DNA from: Clytia hemisphaerica
Lineage: Eukaryota; Cnidaria; Hydrozoa; Leptothecata; Clytiidae
Assembly: GCA_902728285.1 (NCBI GenBank)
Contig: CACVBU010000178.1
Span: forward strand, 1,426,001-1,490,000
Reading direction: 5' to 3'
DNA: 64,000 bases
In this document: positions 11,655 through 21,460 of the stretch, in pieces
Layout: each line of letters begins with the position of its first letter
Numbering within the stretch: position 1 is the first letter of the stretch
The notes under the pieces: generated by a model
The model's input: only the letters and a program-made list of their open reading frames with translations
Databases searched by the model: none
What the model was told of the DNA's origin: nothing
Position numbers and translations under genes: made by a program

Positions 11655-12053
11655 TTTTTCTTTTTATTCATTCAAAAAATGTTTTTCTATTTATTTTGGA
11701 TTCAACAAAAGAAATAAGATTTGGTGTTTGCCTTATCATTTTTATGTTCTAGGATGTTGTAGTCACCCAGTATGCCCATGGCATTACTATAGACACTGGG
11801 AAAACAACGGGCTGATTTTCGCCAATTTCTCACGTACAAGCCTTGTCCGCAGTAATGACATTATTGTTCACCCTCCTTCCACCATTAATTGTTTTTTCGT
11901 AGCATTTTAATTGCCTTTCTCATCAAAATACACTTATCCAATTCTCAAATGAGACTTTAAGTTCTCCTCCGAGATTCAAACTCATCTAGTTAATTACTAA
12001 TTATACGTCGTTAAGACGTTTTAAATTCCGAGAAAGATGCAAAAACATGCTAT
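11655..12053. other. Region shared with the sequence upstream of A2, non-coding
   Basis: The first ~100 bp (to about 11780) match 39395-39510 upstream of A2. No gene is visible. Confidence 0.4.
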
Positions 12054-12562
12054 GTACCAGTGGATACCCCTTAAAACCCACAATAAAAAGTGGTACCCTC
12101 TATCTCATTGTTTAGTTGGAGTGTAAGGCTGAAACTTTTTGTGTTGAAAGTACGTTGTCTATGATTGTCTTCCCTAGCAGTGATGTTTTGTAGAAAACAG
12201 TTTTCAGTTTTTCACGAGAAAGTGAAAAAGTGCAGTTTTAGCTATTTACCCCTTAAAACCTACAAAATGGTTTTTCTCGAATAACTTTTTACAAAAAAGT
12301 TCTTTTGACCTCAAATTCTGAACAGTGATTCACTGTAAAGTTACTAATGTTATGAATATACCATTAGTACCTAAATGATCTCAAAAATATGTGTTAAAAT
12401 CAAAATACCCCTTAAAACCTACAAAAATAAGGCTAAAAACCACAAAGTCCGACCCTTGCTAACGGGATACTCAAGCTGATGGATACAAATTTGGTGTTGC
12501 TTCGTGATTCAATGGTTCAAAGACTTGCTAGAAATTCATTCCCACAACAATATTTTCATTTT
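12054..12562. repeat. Partial third copy of the CCAGTGGATACCCC element, cut by the gap
   Basis: The sequence from ACCAGTGGATACCCC onward tracks 8888-9340 of the A1 intron element (TTTTTGTGTTGAAAGTACG, GATGTTTTGTAGAAA). It is interrupted by N at 12563. Confidence 0.6.
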
Positions 12563-12989
12563 NNNNNNNNNNNNNNNNNNNNNNNNNNNNNNNNNNNNNN
12601 NNNNNNNNNNNNNNNNNNNNNNNNNNNNNNNNNNNNNNNNNNNNNNNNNNNNNNNNNNNNNNNNNNNNNNNNNNNNNNNNNNNNNNNNNNNNNNNNNNNN
12701 NNNNNNNNNNNNNNNNNNNNNNNNNNNNNNNNNNNNNNNNNNNNNNNNNNNNNNNNNNNNNNNNNNNNNNNNNNNNNNNNNNNNNNNNNNNNNNNNNNNN
12801 NNNNNNNNNNNNNNNNNNNNNNNNNNNNNNNNNNNNNNNNNNNNNNNNNNNNNNNNNNNNNNNNNNNNNNNNNNNNNNNNNNNNNNNNNNNNNNNNNNNN
12901 NNNNNNNNNNNNNNNNNNNNNNNNNNNNNNNNNNNNNNNNNNNNNNNNNNNNNNNNNNNNNNNNNNNNNNNNNNNNNNNNNNNNNNNNN
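12563..12989. other. Assembly gap (427 N)
   Basis: The run of N is flanked by an intron-type repeat on the left and ~122 bp monomers on the right, so collapse of a tandem array is a likely cause. Confidence 0.99.
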
Positions 12990-13230
12990 TAAGCATATAC
13001 TTTATAAGAATCAAATCAATAACTCTTGATAGACGATAATATACCTTTCGGTAATTAGTTCTTACAAAGTAAACAAAGGATGGCACGCAATATGAGCATA
13101 TTTATTTTTCTTATAAGCATATACTTTATAAGAATCAAATCAATAACTCTTGATAGACGGTAATATACCTTTCGGTAATTAATTCTTACAAAGTAAACAA
13201 AGGATGGCACACAACATGAGCTTGTTTAAT
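12988..13230. repeat. Tandem ~122 bp monomers, two visible copies
   Basis: Monomer starts at 12988 and 13111 match those at 11161-11510. The following 13231-13420 is non-coding with a small CCAGATATTTTTATCTGG hairpin. Confidence 0.75.
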
Positions 13231-13782
13231 TGATTATTGACTCCAGATATTTTTATCTGGCCACCACGTGCCATCAAAGGATTTTCATACCACAGTGGAG
13301 CTATGAGACTCACGTCTAATATAGTCAATCTCAGCTCTTCTCGGAGAAATATTGGAAAAATATTCCCAATTAAAATTTCGTGTCATTATAAGTTTTTTGT
13401 TTGATTTTACTCGTCTGATGTACCCTGAGTATCAGAGGTTGAGTATTCAAAGAATATAATCAACCTCTGAGGACCAATAATAGAAATTTTATCGCGCATT
13501 TGTCAATCAAATCACTGTAGAGAGAATTAAAGATGAAGAGCAAATTTTACCATATTAATGTTTAGCAGACTGTATCAGTATGCAGTTTACCATTTACGAA
13601 TTCCCCAGAAACCTTCAAATGTATAACAGTAATTAATTGATGCATCTAGAAGGAACTGAGGAGTGAATAATTTCAATTTGAAGATAATTATTTTTTGGGG
13701 AATTAAAGGGGAAGGCTCCGCTTACGCTTTTCTAAAATCATATAAGTAACACTATAGATGCCAGGAATCAGCAATGACATTC

Positions 13783-13896
13783 ACCGGATTGGTTACCGGG
13801 TGGAAATAATCTCATATCATAATATCATATCATATCGACTGGATTGGTTACCGGGTGGAAATATATCAACCGGATTGGTTACCGGGTGGAAATAAT
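13783..13896. repeat. Three copies of a ~26 bp unit (CCGGATTGGTTACCGGGTGG)
   Basis: Copies begin at 13783, 13838 and 13869 (the second has ACTGG). They lie inside the recombinase element between its left end and the recombinase gene. They could be recombinase or regulatory binding sites; that is speculative. Confidence 0.7.
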
Positions 13897-14118
13897 CTTA
13901 TTGATTACATCATCACTGGCATGAAGAAGATTCAAAATTTTCAATAGAAGTGTAGCGTAGCGAAGCCAACCCCCAAACTCCCCAAACTAAGAACCTGGGT
14001 ATCAAAATAATACTAGATTTTAAGAACTATAAAGTATACCAAATTCATTTGACCAATTAGTGTCCAGGTATCCATTTTTATTGTTCACGTCGTCAAGCAA
14101 TTACCATTCTTGAAAGTC

Positions 14119-15092
14119 TTAATTTTTATCATTCCAAACACTCCTTAGTTCACGTACTTGTCCAATTTCTCTCGACCAGGTTCTTCGAGTGGTGTTGTTG
14201 AGATGTATGTACGACACAAAACAGTTGCTTCTCCATCGTCCCATCAATTGTATAACCGAGTCAGGAATACCAGCTGATGATGCGGCTGAGGCTCTCTCGA
14301 TGCGAAAACTATGTGTGCTGATGTTGACATCATGCAGTGAAGAATTTAATAATCTGGTGACATGATTTCTAGTAATGTATTCGCTAGATTCCAAAACGAA
14401 GAATGGTCCAGGTGGACGTGTAATCCGGAAAGAGTAAAAAGAAGATATGGCGTTAACAGGACAGAGGGGGCACAACCTTCCCACAGAGTGATGCTGGTTC
14501 CCACAAGAAAAGGGTCTGTCTTGCTTGCTTTTATTCTGATAAGTACACTAGGCCCTTGTAAGGAAGCATCTGACACACAAAGGTTTGTTAATGGATCAAA
14601 TGACCTTGAACTAGCTGAGGTATACTCTGAAACTCGAAGAAGACCAAAAAAAGCTGATGTAAGCACTAGACATTTCCAAAGTGCTTGGTCGTAGGCAGAA
14701 AGTTGACTGCTAGAGATAAAAGATAACATTTGTCGAAGGTGTGCAGGTGTGACAGGATTTCGAGTCCTTTTTCTAGCCACTTGAGTGCGCCTTATCCCTC
14801 TACAGACATAGCAGAGTCTTCGCATGGAAGCAATTCTAACTTCGACGCCTTGTTGGAGTGCGCAAAACTGAATTCCATAGAGATATACTTTTATTGTATT
14901 GTACTTTAGGCCTTGTCTCGCAAGAGAAGTGGCAAATAGTTCTAAATGTAATTCTTGTAGCGGCAACCACACAAAGCGATACACGAAGCAAAATCTTTGA
15001 AAGCGATTGAAGCCTGATTGATATGTGCGCAAAGAGTTTCGAGAGATACCTTCAGCTAGTAAACGGTCTCGAGCAAGTCTAAGATCTCCCAT
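14119..15092 (-). pseudogene. Tyrosine recombinase, frameshifted
   Basis: Two overlapping minus frames (15092-14346 and 14484-14119) together cover a whole tyrosine recombinase/integrase. The first has an N-terminal core-binding region (RNSLRTYQSGFNRFQRFC), then GLLRVSEYT with the first catalytic Arg and IKASKTDPF with the Lys. The second has HSFRIERASAA (His-x-x-Arg), LMGRWRSN with Trp in place of the second His, and SYIH with the Tyr nucleophile. All catalytic positions can be seen, but one frameshift around 14400-14480 separates the two halves, so this copy is probably dead. An in-frame extension upstream of residue 1 reaches a possible splice acceptor (TTTCTCGCCTGCAG). The enzyme would cut and join DNA of its own element. 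Confidence 0.75.
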
Positions 15093-15238
15093 GCTTCCTC
15101 TGGGATCCTGGAAGGTTCTGGACTGGCGGACTCGGCTAGACTCAAGAATCGGCCAACCTGCAGGCGAGAAAGTAAGTCAGCAAAAACATCATCTTTGCCT
15201 GGCAGGTGTACCAAAAGAATACGACGAGTTTTTCTACG
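15052..15238 (-). pseudogene. RNase-H-tail-like frame overlapping the recombinase start
   Basis: An open frame of about 62 codons runs in a different frame from the recombinase and overlaps its first residues. It contains LLVHLPGKDDVFADLLSRL, the type of sequence that closes RNase H domains in DIRS- and gypsy-type polyproteins, followed by an acidic/proline linker. If real it points to a DIRS-like ancestry in which the RT part was lost. The overlap could mean that the two were once joined by splicing or frameshifting. Confidence 0.5.
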
Positions 15239-15412
15239 GTTTCACCTCGAACGACGACGAGTGGCGGCGGCGGCGGTTGGGGTTTCACGATGTAAATTCT
15301 CTTCTTGCTGTCTCTGTCTGTTTGAATTTAAGATGGTTTGCTCGCGATCAAACGCTTCAAGCCGTAGAATTAATGTAGGGCGTGACCCTGAAGTTTGAAT
15401 GTTTCGTAATTT

Positions 15413-15688
15413 TCAGGCGTCTTGTAGGGCCTCTTTAGTGAAGCGTTGGTATGAAGATGAATGGGTTATAGCATCAGTTCTTGTATCTTGTGGCTCGTGT
15501 TGGTTGTCTGATAAGACCGATTCCTCGTCCACCAACCGCATTGTTCTTGCTTTCTTCTTAGATGGTGGTGGTTCCTCATCAGAAGAACTAGATGATGAAT
15601 TTGAAGAGCTGGTGTCACTGCTCGAACCCAAAGGATCAGCCAAGCACAAGGTTAGAATTGTGAAATTTATAAAAATAAATATCTTCAT
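15413..15688 (-). CDS. Serine-rich, NLS-bearing N-terminal exon of the element (tentative)
   Basis: The minus frame encodes a serine run, DEEPPPSKKKARTMR (a classical basic nuclear signal) and VDEESVLSDNQ before a stop at 15413. The initial hydrophobic residues (MKIFIFINFTILTLC) are probably intronic, because a plausible acceptor (TTGGGTTCGAGCAG) follows them. It lies directly upstream of the recombinase on the same strand. It may be the DNA-element equivalent of a Gag or DNA-binding head; no homologue could be named. Confidence 0.4.
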   Translation of the reverse strand: MKIFIFINFTILTLCLADPLGSSSDTSSSNSSSSSSDEEPPPSKKKARTMRLVDEESVLSDNQHEPQDTRTDAITHSSSYQRFTKEALQDA

Positions 15689-16350
15689 GACTGCTTTGAG
15701 TAACCAAGACTGATGATGTTCGAAAGAAGCGTTACTAGAGACTGAGGTATTTTATATGAGACCACGCACGAGGTCGGCTAAATTTAGAACCCAGACTTTC
15801 TGGTCAAAGTAGATCTGGTGAACGCACACGATTGACAGGGTGTAACGGGCGTTTACTAGGGCGCCGTCAAAGACTCTCTTTTCAATTAACCTGAGTTATG
15901 AATAACTCCATTTACTAAACTATTAGTTTTGGTAATGTTACTTTAACGGAATGGAAATAATTGGCAGATCTTTATGTTATGATTCTCTATCACTGAATCT
16001 TTTTGAAAAGCATTGATGACATTTTTAAAATGTATTTTCAACGACTGGAATAAAAATGTCAACTTTGAACTTCATTCAAGATCTTGGATGGTCGTCATGG
16101 TTACTTTTCTCTGCGTTGATTGCACGCTGAATAGAATCTCGATTAGTCGGCACAGGTCAATATTTGATTTTGGCCTGTGCTTTTCACGGTACGTCTGATG
16201 ACGTTTTTCTCATACCAGATTTCATAAATGTATTCGCTTGGTATTCTAGCATTTATTTTCAAACTTTTAGCCAGCAAAAGTACGATCAGAAAAAGTTAGA
16301 GAACTTTTTAGAAATAAGAGTATTAATCATTTTTCAAAATCAGAGTCCTT

Positions 16351-16448
16351 CCCAGATGGCACACAACGTTGTTTCAACGTTCATCTAACGTTACATGGAC
16401 GTTGTGAACGTTAGATAAACGTTAAAGCAACGATGTGTGCCAGCTGGG
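16351..16448. repeat. 98 bp hairpin MITE with CCCAG-TGGCACACA ends
   Basis: The ends CCCAGATGGCACACA and TGTGTGCCAGCTGGG are inverted. The arms are made of ACGTT-containing words (CAACGTTCATCTAACGTT against AACGTTAGATAAACGTT). The element can fold over nearly its whole length. Confidence 0.75.
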
Positions 16449-17143
16449 TTCGAGCCGCCATGACGGTTGTCCTTTGCGGACAAACCCTGTATATTGATTG
16501 TTTTCTGAAAAAATAGAAAGACAATAGTTCGCTCTCCACCGTTTCATTCGATGTTTATCCAGAGTCTCTATAATAAATCCATGATGATGGGATCAAAGTA
16601 AAAAGCTTCGCAAAAATCTAATTCGAAATCCTTGTATTGTGTTAGTTTAGATTTTGTCATGAAAAGCGCATAATAAAATTTCAACTGGAAACATACTTCC
16701 ATGCTACCATGTCCAGTTTCATTGAAATTTCCCGTGGGCAAATAATGATAATAATTTATAATTTATTCGATGACGTCACTCGTCATTTCCAAAATGAGCA
16801 AAAACCGAAACTTTTCTTTGTTCTCATAAATAATTATTGCATTCTAACAAAAGCTTTCGAAAAAAGTTCCCTGAGTTTAAATTCAATAAATTACGGTTTG
16901 AACGATATATTTCCATGAAAATCAAATTTGAACTGGAAATATGTAAATTTCAATGACACGTTACTGTCAGAGATGTCATTATGCTCAAGGTGTGAAAATA
17001 TTTAGGTGTCAAAAATTATTTCTTTTTGAAGCTAAATAAAAGTTCGGAATTTACATTTACATATTACATGCATATACATATTTATATTTAAATTTAGAAA
17101 ACTTAATGTCAAAAACTTTATTATTTTCAGAAGTTATTAACAT
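16449..17143. other. Non-coding; start of the region duplicated at 39595
   Basis: From about 16590 the sequence runs parallel to 39595 onwards (AAAGCTTCGCAAAAATCTAATT, GCGCATAATAAAATTTCAACTGGAA). No gene is seen. Confidence 0.5.
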
Positions 17144-18084
17144 TAATTATATGACTGATTTTATTTAGGTTGCGCGCTCTTATCCTACGGCGGGGTATTA
17201 TTTTGTAATACCCCGCTTGATTTGTAATACCCCGCTCCTGCCAAAAATTTCTGATAATACGCCCTCTTTTCCGCCGTCCCGCCACAAACAAAACGCAGAT
17301 TACAAATACGCAAACAACAAAACTGTTGAACCATTCAGGAGAAATTAAGATGCTTCACTTTATTTTTAAAAGTAATATTTTTTATCAAAACCATTTTCTC
17401 CTAACATAATTTCACACGCCGAGTAGTGTTCGAATTTCCAAAACATTCGATTATTTTTGACAACATTCGATTTTTGAAAAAAAAAACACAAATATTTTGA
17501 GAAGATAGCCGTTAGATCAAAATCAAAGGAGGAAAAGTACAAGAAAAGTGTACAAAGAATAAAGATGACAACAAATTCAGGCTGTTGGATGATGATGTTA
17601 TTCTTTTATTATGGCAAAATTCTGACAACAAAAACACGAACATTTGGATAAACGCACTTCAGAAATGGGCGAAGTCTCGTGGACTTTTGAGAAGAACGGG
17701 AGAACATATCCGAATACCCATGAACACTTCCTTTGTGACCATTTTATGTGAAGATACGCGAAGAGTATGGCACTGATTACGAACCCGACTCGCTGATAAT
17801 AATGCAGGCGTCTTTGCAAAGGAGCCGAAAATACAATTTTTATGGAGAATCTTCTTACCGATAATATTGTTTGAAAGTTTGGATAATAGATAATAGATTA
17901 TTAGTTTAGTTGTTTGACATTATATTTTTGATATATTTATCTGCAAAAATTTGAAAGTGATATGAGATGGAGTGTTTTGAAGCAATACATATTTCTACAA
18001 TACATCATAAATTTTCTGTCTTAATTCTGGAATCCCGATTTCGGATAGCTCTTTAAGAAATGATAAAATCAGTCATATAATTAA
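17144..18084. mobile_element. 941 bp element with 23 bp inverted ends
   Basis: The left end (17144-17166) and right end (18062-18084) are inverted at 22 of 23 positions, with core ATATGACTGATTTTAT. The block is missing from the other unit (near 40935). Inside, the plus frame at 17579-17776 contains NTNIWINALQKWAKSRGL, which resembles the N-terminal DNA-binding head of Crypton/DUF3504-type recombinases, but the frame is short and broken. GC-rich CGGCGGGGTATT repeats lie at 17194-17250. Confidence 0.6.
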
Positions 18085-18090
18085 CCAGGA

Positions 18091-18239
18091 ATGATATGGC
18101 ATTTCGTGAAATTAGGATTAATACCCCTCGTATCATTTTGCAATACTTGAAATAGCCCTCACTTCGTTCGGGCTATTTCAAAGTATTTCAAAATGAAACT
18201 CGGGGTATTAATCCCTAATTTCCCTCAATGTCATATCAT
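18091..18239. repeat. 149 bp near-perfect palindrome
   Basis: The arms 18091-18157 and 18170-18239 pair almost throughout (ATGATATGG.., GGATTAATACCCC, TTGAAATAGCCC), with a 12 bp loop TCACTTCGTTC-type. It directly follows the 941 bp element and is also absent from the other unit, so the two may have moved together. From 18240 to 18682 there is duplicated non-coding sequence matching 40945-41770. Confidence 0.8.
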
Positions 18240-18682
18240 TACTATTACAAATTTCACCACTGAACAGAAAAAGCCCTCCCCCTCCCTAACACGAATAGGG
18301 ATAAACGATATATTTAACCTGAAAAATAAATTTGTACATGGAAATGTGTCAATTTTTACTGACACTTTACTGTCTGAAATGTCATCATGCTCAAGGTGTA
18401 AAAATTTTTAGGATTCAAAAATTAACTTATTTTGAAGCTAAATAAAAGTTAGGAATTTGTAGAAAATTTCCTGTCCAAAGCTTTATTATTTCAGAAGCTT
18501 TTAACATCAGTTTAACCACCGAACAGGAAAAGCCCACCCCTTAGCTTAGCACGAATATGGTTAGTAATAATAAATCTTGTCGGAAGTCTAATTATCCAGA
18601 CCCAGTGTCTCAAGAAAAGAAGTTGCCATGAATTTGTCGCAGCAAATGTTATTATGGAGTTTATTTTCGTTGATGAGAATAC

Positions 18683-18870
18683 ACCTTTAAGACCGTAGCC
18701 ACCAATTGCCGCGCGTTTATTTCTTTGTCCGCTTCATCCCACTAAACTCGATCCAATGCTTTTTTGACACATTTTTTATTGTCTATAGATCCGAAAAAAG
18801 GACTGGGACGGTTTTAGCGGGATAAAGCGGACAAATAAAATGCCCGCGCGTCAATTGGCGGCTATGGTCG
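18683..18870. repeat. MITE with GACCGTAGCCACCAATTG ends, copy 1
   Basis: The inverted ends contain ACCGTAGCCACCAATTG; inner arms contain TTGTCCGCTT and TTTAGCGGGATAAAGCGGAC. Orthologous in the other unit at 41774-41957. Related copy at 20411-20626. Confidence 0.7.
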
Positions 18871-19324
18871 AAAATGAGAATGTTATATAATTCTGCCGTG
18901 AATCCAAATTTCAGCAAGATTCATTGTCTGGTGTGGAGGATTTTGAGTTGCTATAATTTCATCTGCAAATTTCATACAAGAGATTGTCGTGCGATTACCT
19001 AAATCTCCCGTGTTTCCAAAAGTTGTTATAAGATTTTGATTATTGTTTTCATGCAAAATGGTCTTAAGATCAACATTATCGCAACGATTTTCGTGTACCG
19101 TATTAACGGTGTCTTGTCGGTTCACAAAGATGACGTAATTGATGAAGACACGGCTTTTAAAGACAGCTTTAATCCAATTTGGTTCACCACCTGTATTTAT
19201 GTTATTTGTACATGCCCATGTATCTTCGTTGCCATCAAAAGCAAGAGATGCATAATATGTACCGTATAGTGTTGAAATTGATGAGTGATTCACGTGTTCA
19301 TGAAGAGATTGTGCTGAAAGAGTT

Positions 19325-19490
19325 GAGTTCAAATTATACAGTTTATACCCTCGCTAATTCGAACTTAAACGGGGAATCTTATCAGTTAGAATTGCAGAGA
19401 GATTCGAATTATAGAAAGTACTTTAGGAAGGTTTCTCCGTGCCGGGGACTGGAAGCAAGTTCGAATTGTAGAAAGGTTTGATTGAAAGAA
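19325..19490. repeat. TTCGAA-rich pogo/Tigger-like remnant
   Basis: CTCGCTAATTCGAACTTAAA and several AAGTTCGAATTGTAGAAAG-type words follow the FA58C acceptor of B1. The same block is at 42405-42590 in B2. From 19491 to 20097 there is duplicated non-coding intron sequence. Confidence 0.4.
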
Positions 19491-20097
19491 TTTTGATTAA
19501 GCAAAATTTTACAGTAGGTCATCATTAGATTACACGAGGGAGAAGTGCTCGTTTCAAAACATTCGGAATGGATCCTAATATCCTAGAGAACTTGCCTGTG
19601 CGCATACAATTGATGACCGAGAGTAGGCAAAATGGGTGCCGGGTATGTGCAAACCGGGTCCTATTTTCAAACTCGAAAGCCCATCAAAGGGGTACAAATA
19701 TCGTTAAAAAACACTTGAGTAAGGGTTCCAAAATTATGAAGTTCGAAATTGGACTCTTTTAAGGCTCATTAATTCTTGAAGTTTGGACTAAAATTTGGAA
19801 ATTTTGGCTGAAGTTTTGTGGAAATGGTCTCTCTATGGGTGGCAAAATGTCAAAAAATCTCTAAGGGTTGAATTTCGAACTTTGGCTCTGATATACCTGT
19901 CATCTCGCAAAGCTAGTACCCCCGGCAGTTAACGCTAATTCGGTTATTCTCTCCACTATTCGAAATGCTCCCCTTATTCAATGAAAATACAATTCACCTT
20001 GAAAGTCGAATTAGAGAAAACTTCAACCTTAACTATTTTATAGAATAGTTGTACGACCTCTTGTTTAAGTTGGGTATAGAAATTCGAGTGTCAAATC

Positions 20098-20231
20098 AGG
20101 CCCGGTGGAAGCGGAGAGACTTCAGGCTCCCCAACTTTGAACAAATGAGATTTATTTCTCAAAATCCTAGAAAAGTTATCTCATTCTGAGCCTTCAGCTC
20201 CCCACTTTTACGGTTGTTCCGCCGGCCCTGT
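20098..20231. repeat. MITE-like element, CAGGCCYGG ends, copy 2
   Basis: The element starts CAGGCCCGGTGGAAGCGG and ends CCGCCGGCCCTG, as at 7045-7193. It lies in the intron between the EGF and FA58C exons of B1. Confidence 0.6.
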
Positions 20232-20410
20232 AGCTGCTCCGAATTTTTCTCTGAGAAATCTTACCGACTGCGCACATTGATGATTGCCAACGCATCTGTC
20301 TTCACAACGTTCTGTGATCGCATTACAAGGGTTGTTATTGCCATTGCTACACCATGAACCCAACTAGAAAAGGAAAAAGAAAGTTAAACTTATCAGTGCG
20401 AGAAAGTAAA

Positions 20411-20626
20411 TATACACCTTTTCGACCGTAACCACCAATTGATGCGTGGGCATTTTTTTGTCCGCTTAATCCCACTAAAACCGCCCAAGCCCTTTTTTCA
20501 CTGCTACATACAATAGAAAAATGTGTCAAAAAAGGATTGGATCGAGTTTAGTGGGATAAAGCGGGCAAGAAAATGCCCGAGCGGCAATCAGAGGCTACGG
20601 TCGAAAAGGTGTATTCATTACGTTTC
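20411..20626. repeat. MITE present only in unit 1, TA target duplication
   Basis: The ends TACACCTTTTCGACCGTA and its inverse flank ~200 bp. B2 has the empty site GAATATTCATT where B1 reads AATA[element]TATTCATT. A TA duplication suggests a mariner/Tc1-type transposase acting in trans. Confidence 0.75.
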
Positions 20627-20732
20627 TTAAATGTACAAATTTTCAAAAGTCCTTTCTATTCGCATATTTTAGCCAAATCTTTGTAAATGCAATCTTGGAC
20701 AAAAGGTTCCAAAAATCTAATGAACAGGCCAC

Positions 20733-20939
20733 CTTCTCACAAACCCAGTTGAATTTTTCAGACACTGGCTAAAACTCAATGGGGATTGATATTTCCATCT
20801 TTTTTATGGCTGGGGTATTTCTTTTGTTTTCAAGTCAGAAAATTCAGTGGGGATGGGAAAAATAGTAAATATTTTGCAGTGTTGATTCTTTTATTTGGTT
20901 ATATTCAGTTGGAACAGAAATTGGGTCTGTGAGAAGGGT
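20733..20939. repeat. MITE with CCTTCTCACAAACCCA ends, shortened copy
   Basis: The inverted ends are CCTTCTCACAAACCCA and TGGGTCTGTGAGAAGG. The other unit has a longer version at 43410-43711, so one of the two has changed internally. Confidence 0.65.
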
Positions 20940-21460
20940 GTGTATGGACAGTTTCCAAATAAGTTCATAAACCCATTGAAGGAGGAAATAAACTTTTGAA
21001 AAGTCTTCAGGCCTTTATTGGTCTGAGATTGAAAGTTCAATGACTTTTCACCTTACGGATTTTCAAGAAGACATTTTGGGGGAGATTACAGACCTTTTGT
21101 CCCCGATTGTGTGTCCCACCTATCGTCCATTTGTTGGGCGTGGTACACACTTTATCGGAAAGGATTAGTACCGGCCCAATTTTTTTCGTTTAATGGCATT
21201 CATTCAAGATTTAGGGGATGTTCCTACCGTTACTTTTTATTAAAAAGAACAACAAAAACTTACCGTTTTCTTGTCATAATCCGTTTCAAAATGGTTCCAT
21301 CCCTTTGCTGGTGAAAATAGAGAATTTCCTGACGAATTTCTTCGTGCAGAATTACCTAATAATTCACAAGTCTCATTTTGTCTCATGAAATTCACTGATT
21401 GACAGGTTGGATGTAACATACATTTCGTTAAACATTTTCGCAGTGAGATAAAGTCTAAAG

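Larger units (their letters stand above)
13421..16195 (-). mobile_element. Tyrosine-recombinase transposon (Crypton/DIRS-like)
   Basis: The limits come from comparison with 61388-61941, an inverted, internally deleted copy that joins the same two ends (GTACCCTGAGTATCAGAGGTT at 13421 and the GTGCCGA..CGGTAC region near 16195). Near the left end lies a conserved hairpin (CAGAGGTTGA..TCAACCTCTG, 13434-13470). Near the right end lies a second inverted pair (GCACAGG..CCTGTGC). Between them, on the minus strand, are a basic/serine-rich exon, an RNase-H-tail-like frame and a tyrosine recombinase. No complete RT frame is present, so this is either a Crypton-like DNA element or a deleted DIRS-type retroelement. 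The class is not settled. Confidence 0.7.
18883..21460 (-). pseudogene. Pseudogene B1: PAN - EGF-like - FA58C, 5' deleted and frameshifted
   Basis: Exon remnants are PAN 21460-21264, EGF-like 20363-20265 and FA58C 19313-18883. Two lesions show against the intact copy B2. First, B2 positions 44239-44916 (about 678 bp: signal peptide, first half of the PAN exon and upstream sequence) are missing, with the join after AGTCTAAAG at 21460. Second, one base is missing near the end of the EGF-like exon (CTGCGCACATT against CTGCGACACATT), changing its length from 100 to 99 nt and shifting the frame. The FA58C exon itself is open (AFDGN, NWIKAVF, FVNRQD, RCDNVDLK, MNLAEIWIHGR) and has two codons more than B2. 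No functional start remains; the new open frame across the join is an artefact. Confidence 0.8.

Noticed and set aside
12479-13086. Long frames on both strands around 12.5-13.1 kb
   Set aside because: They are open only because they run through the N gap.
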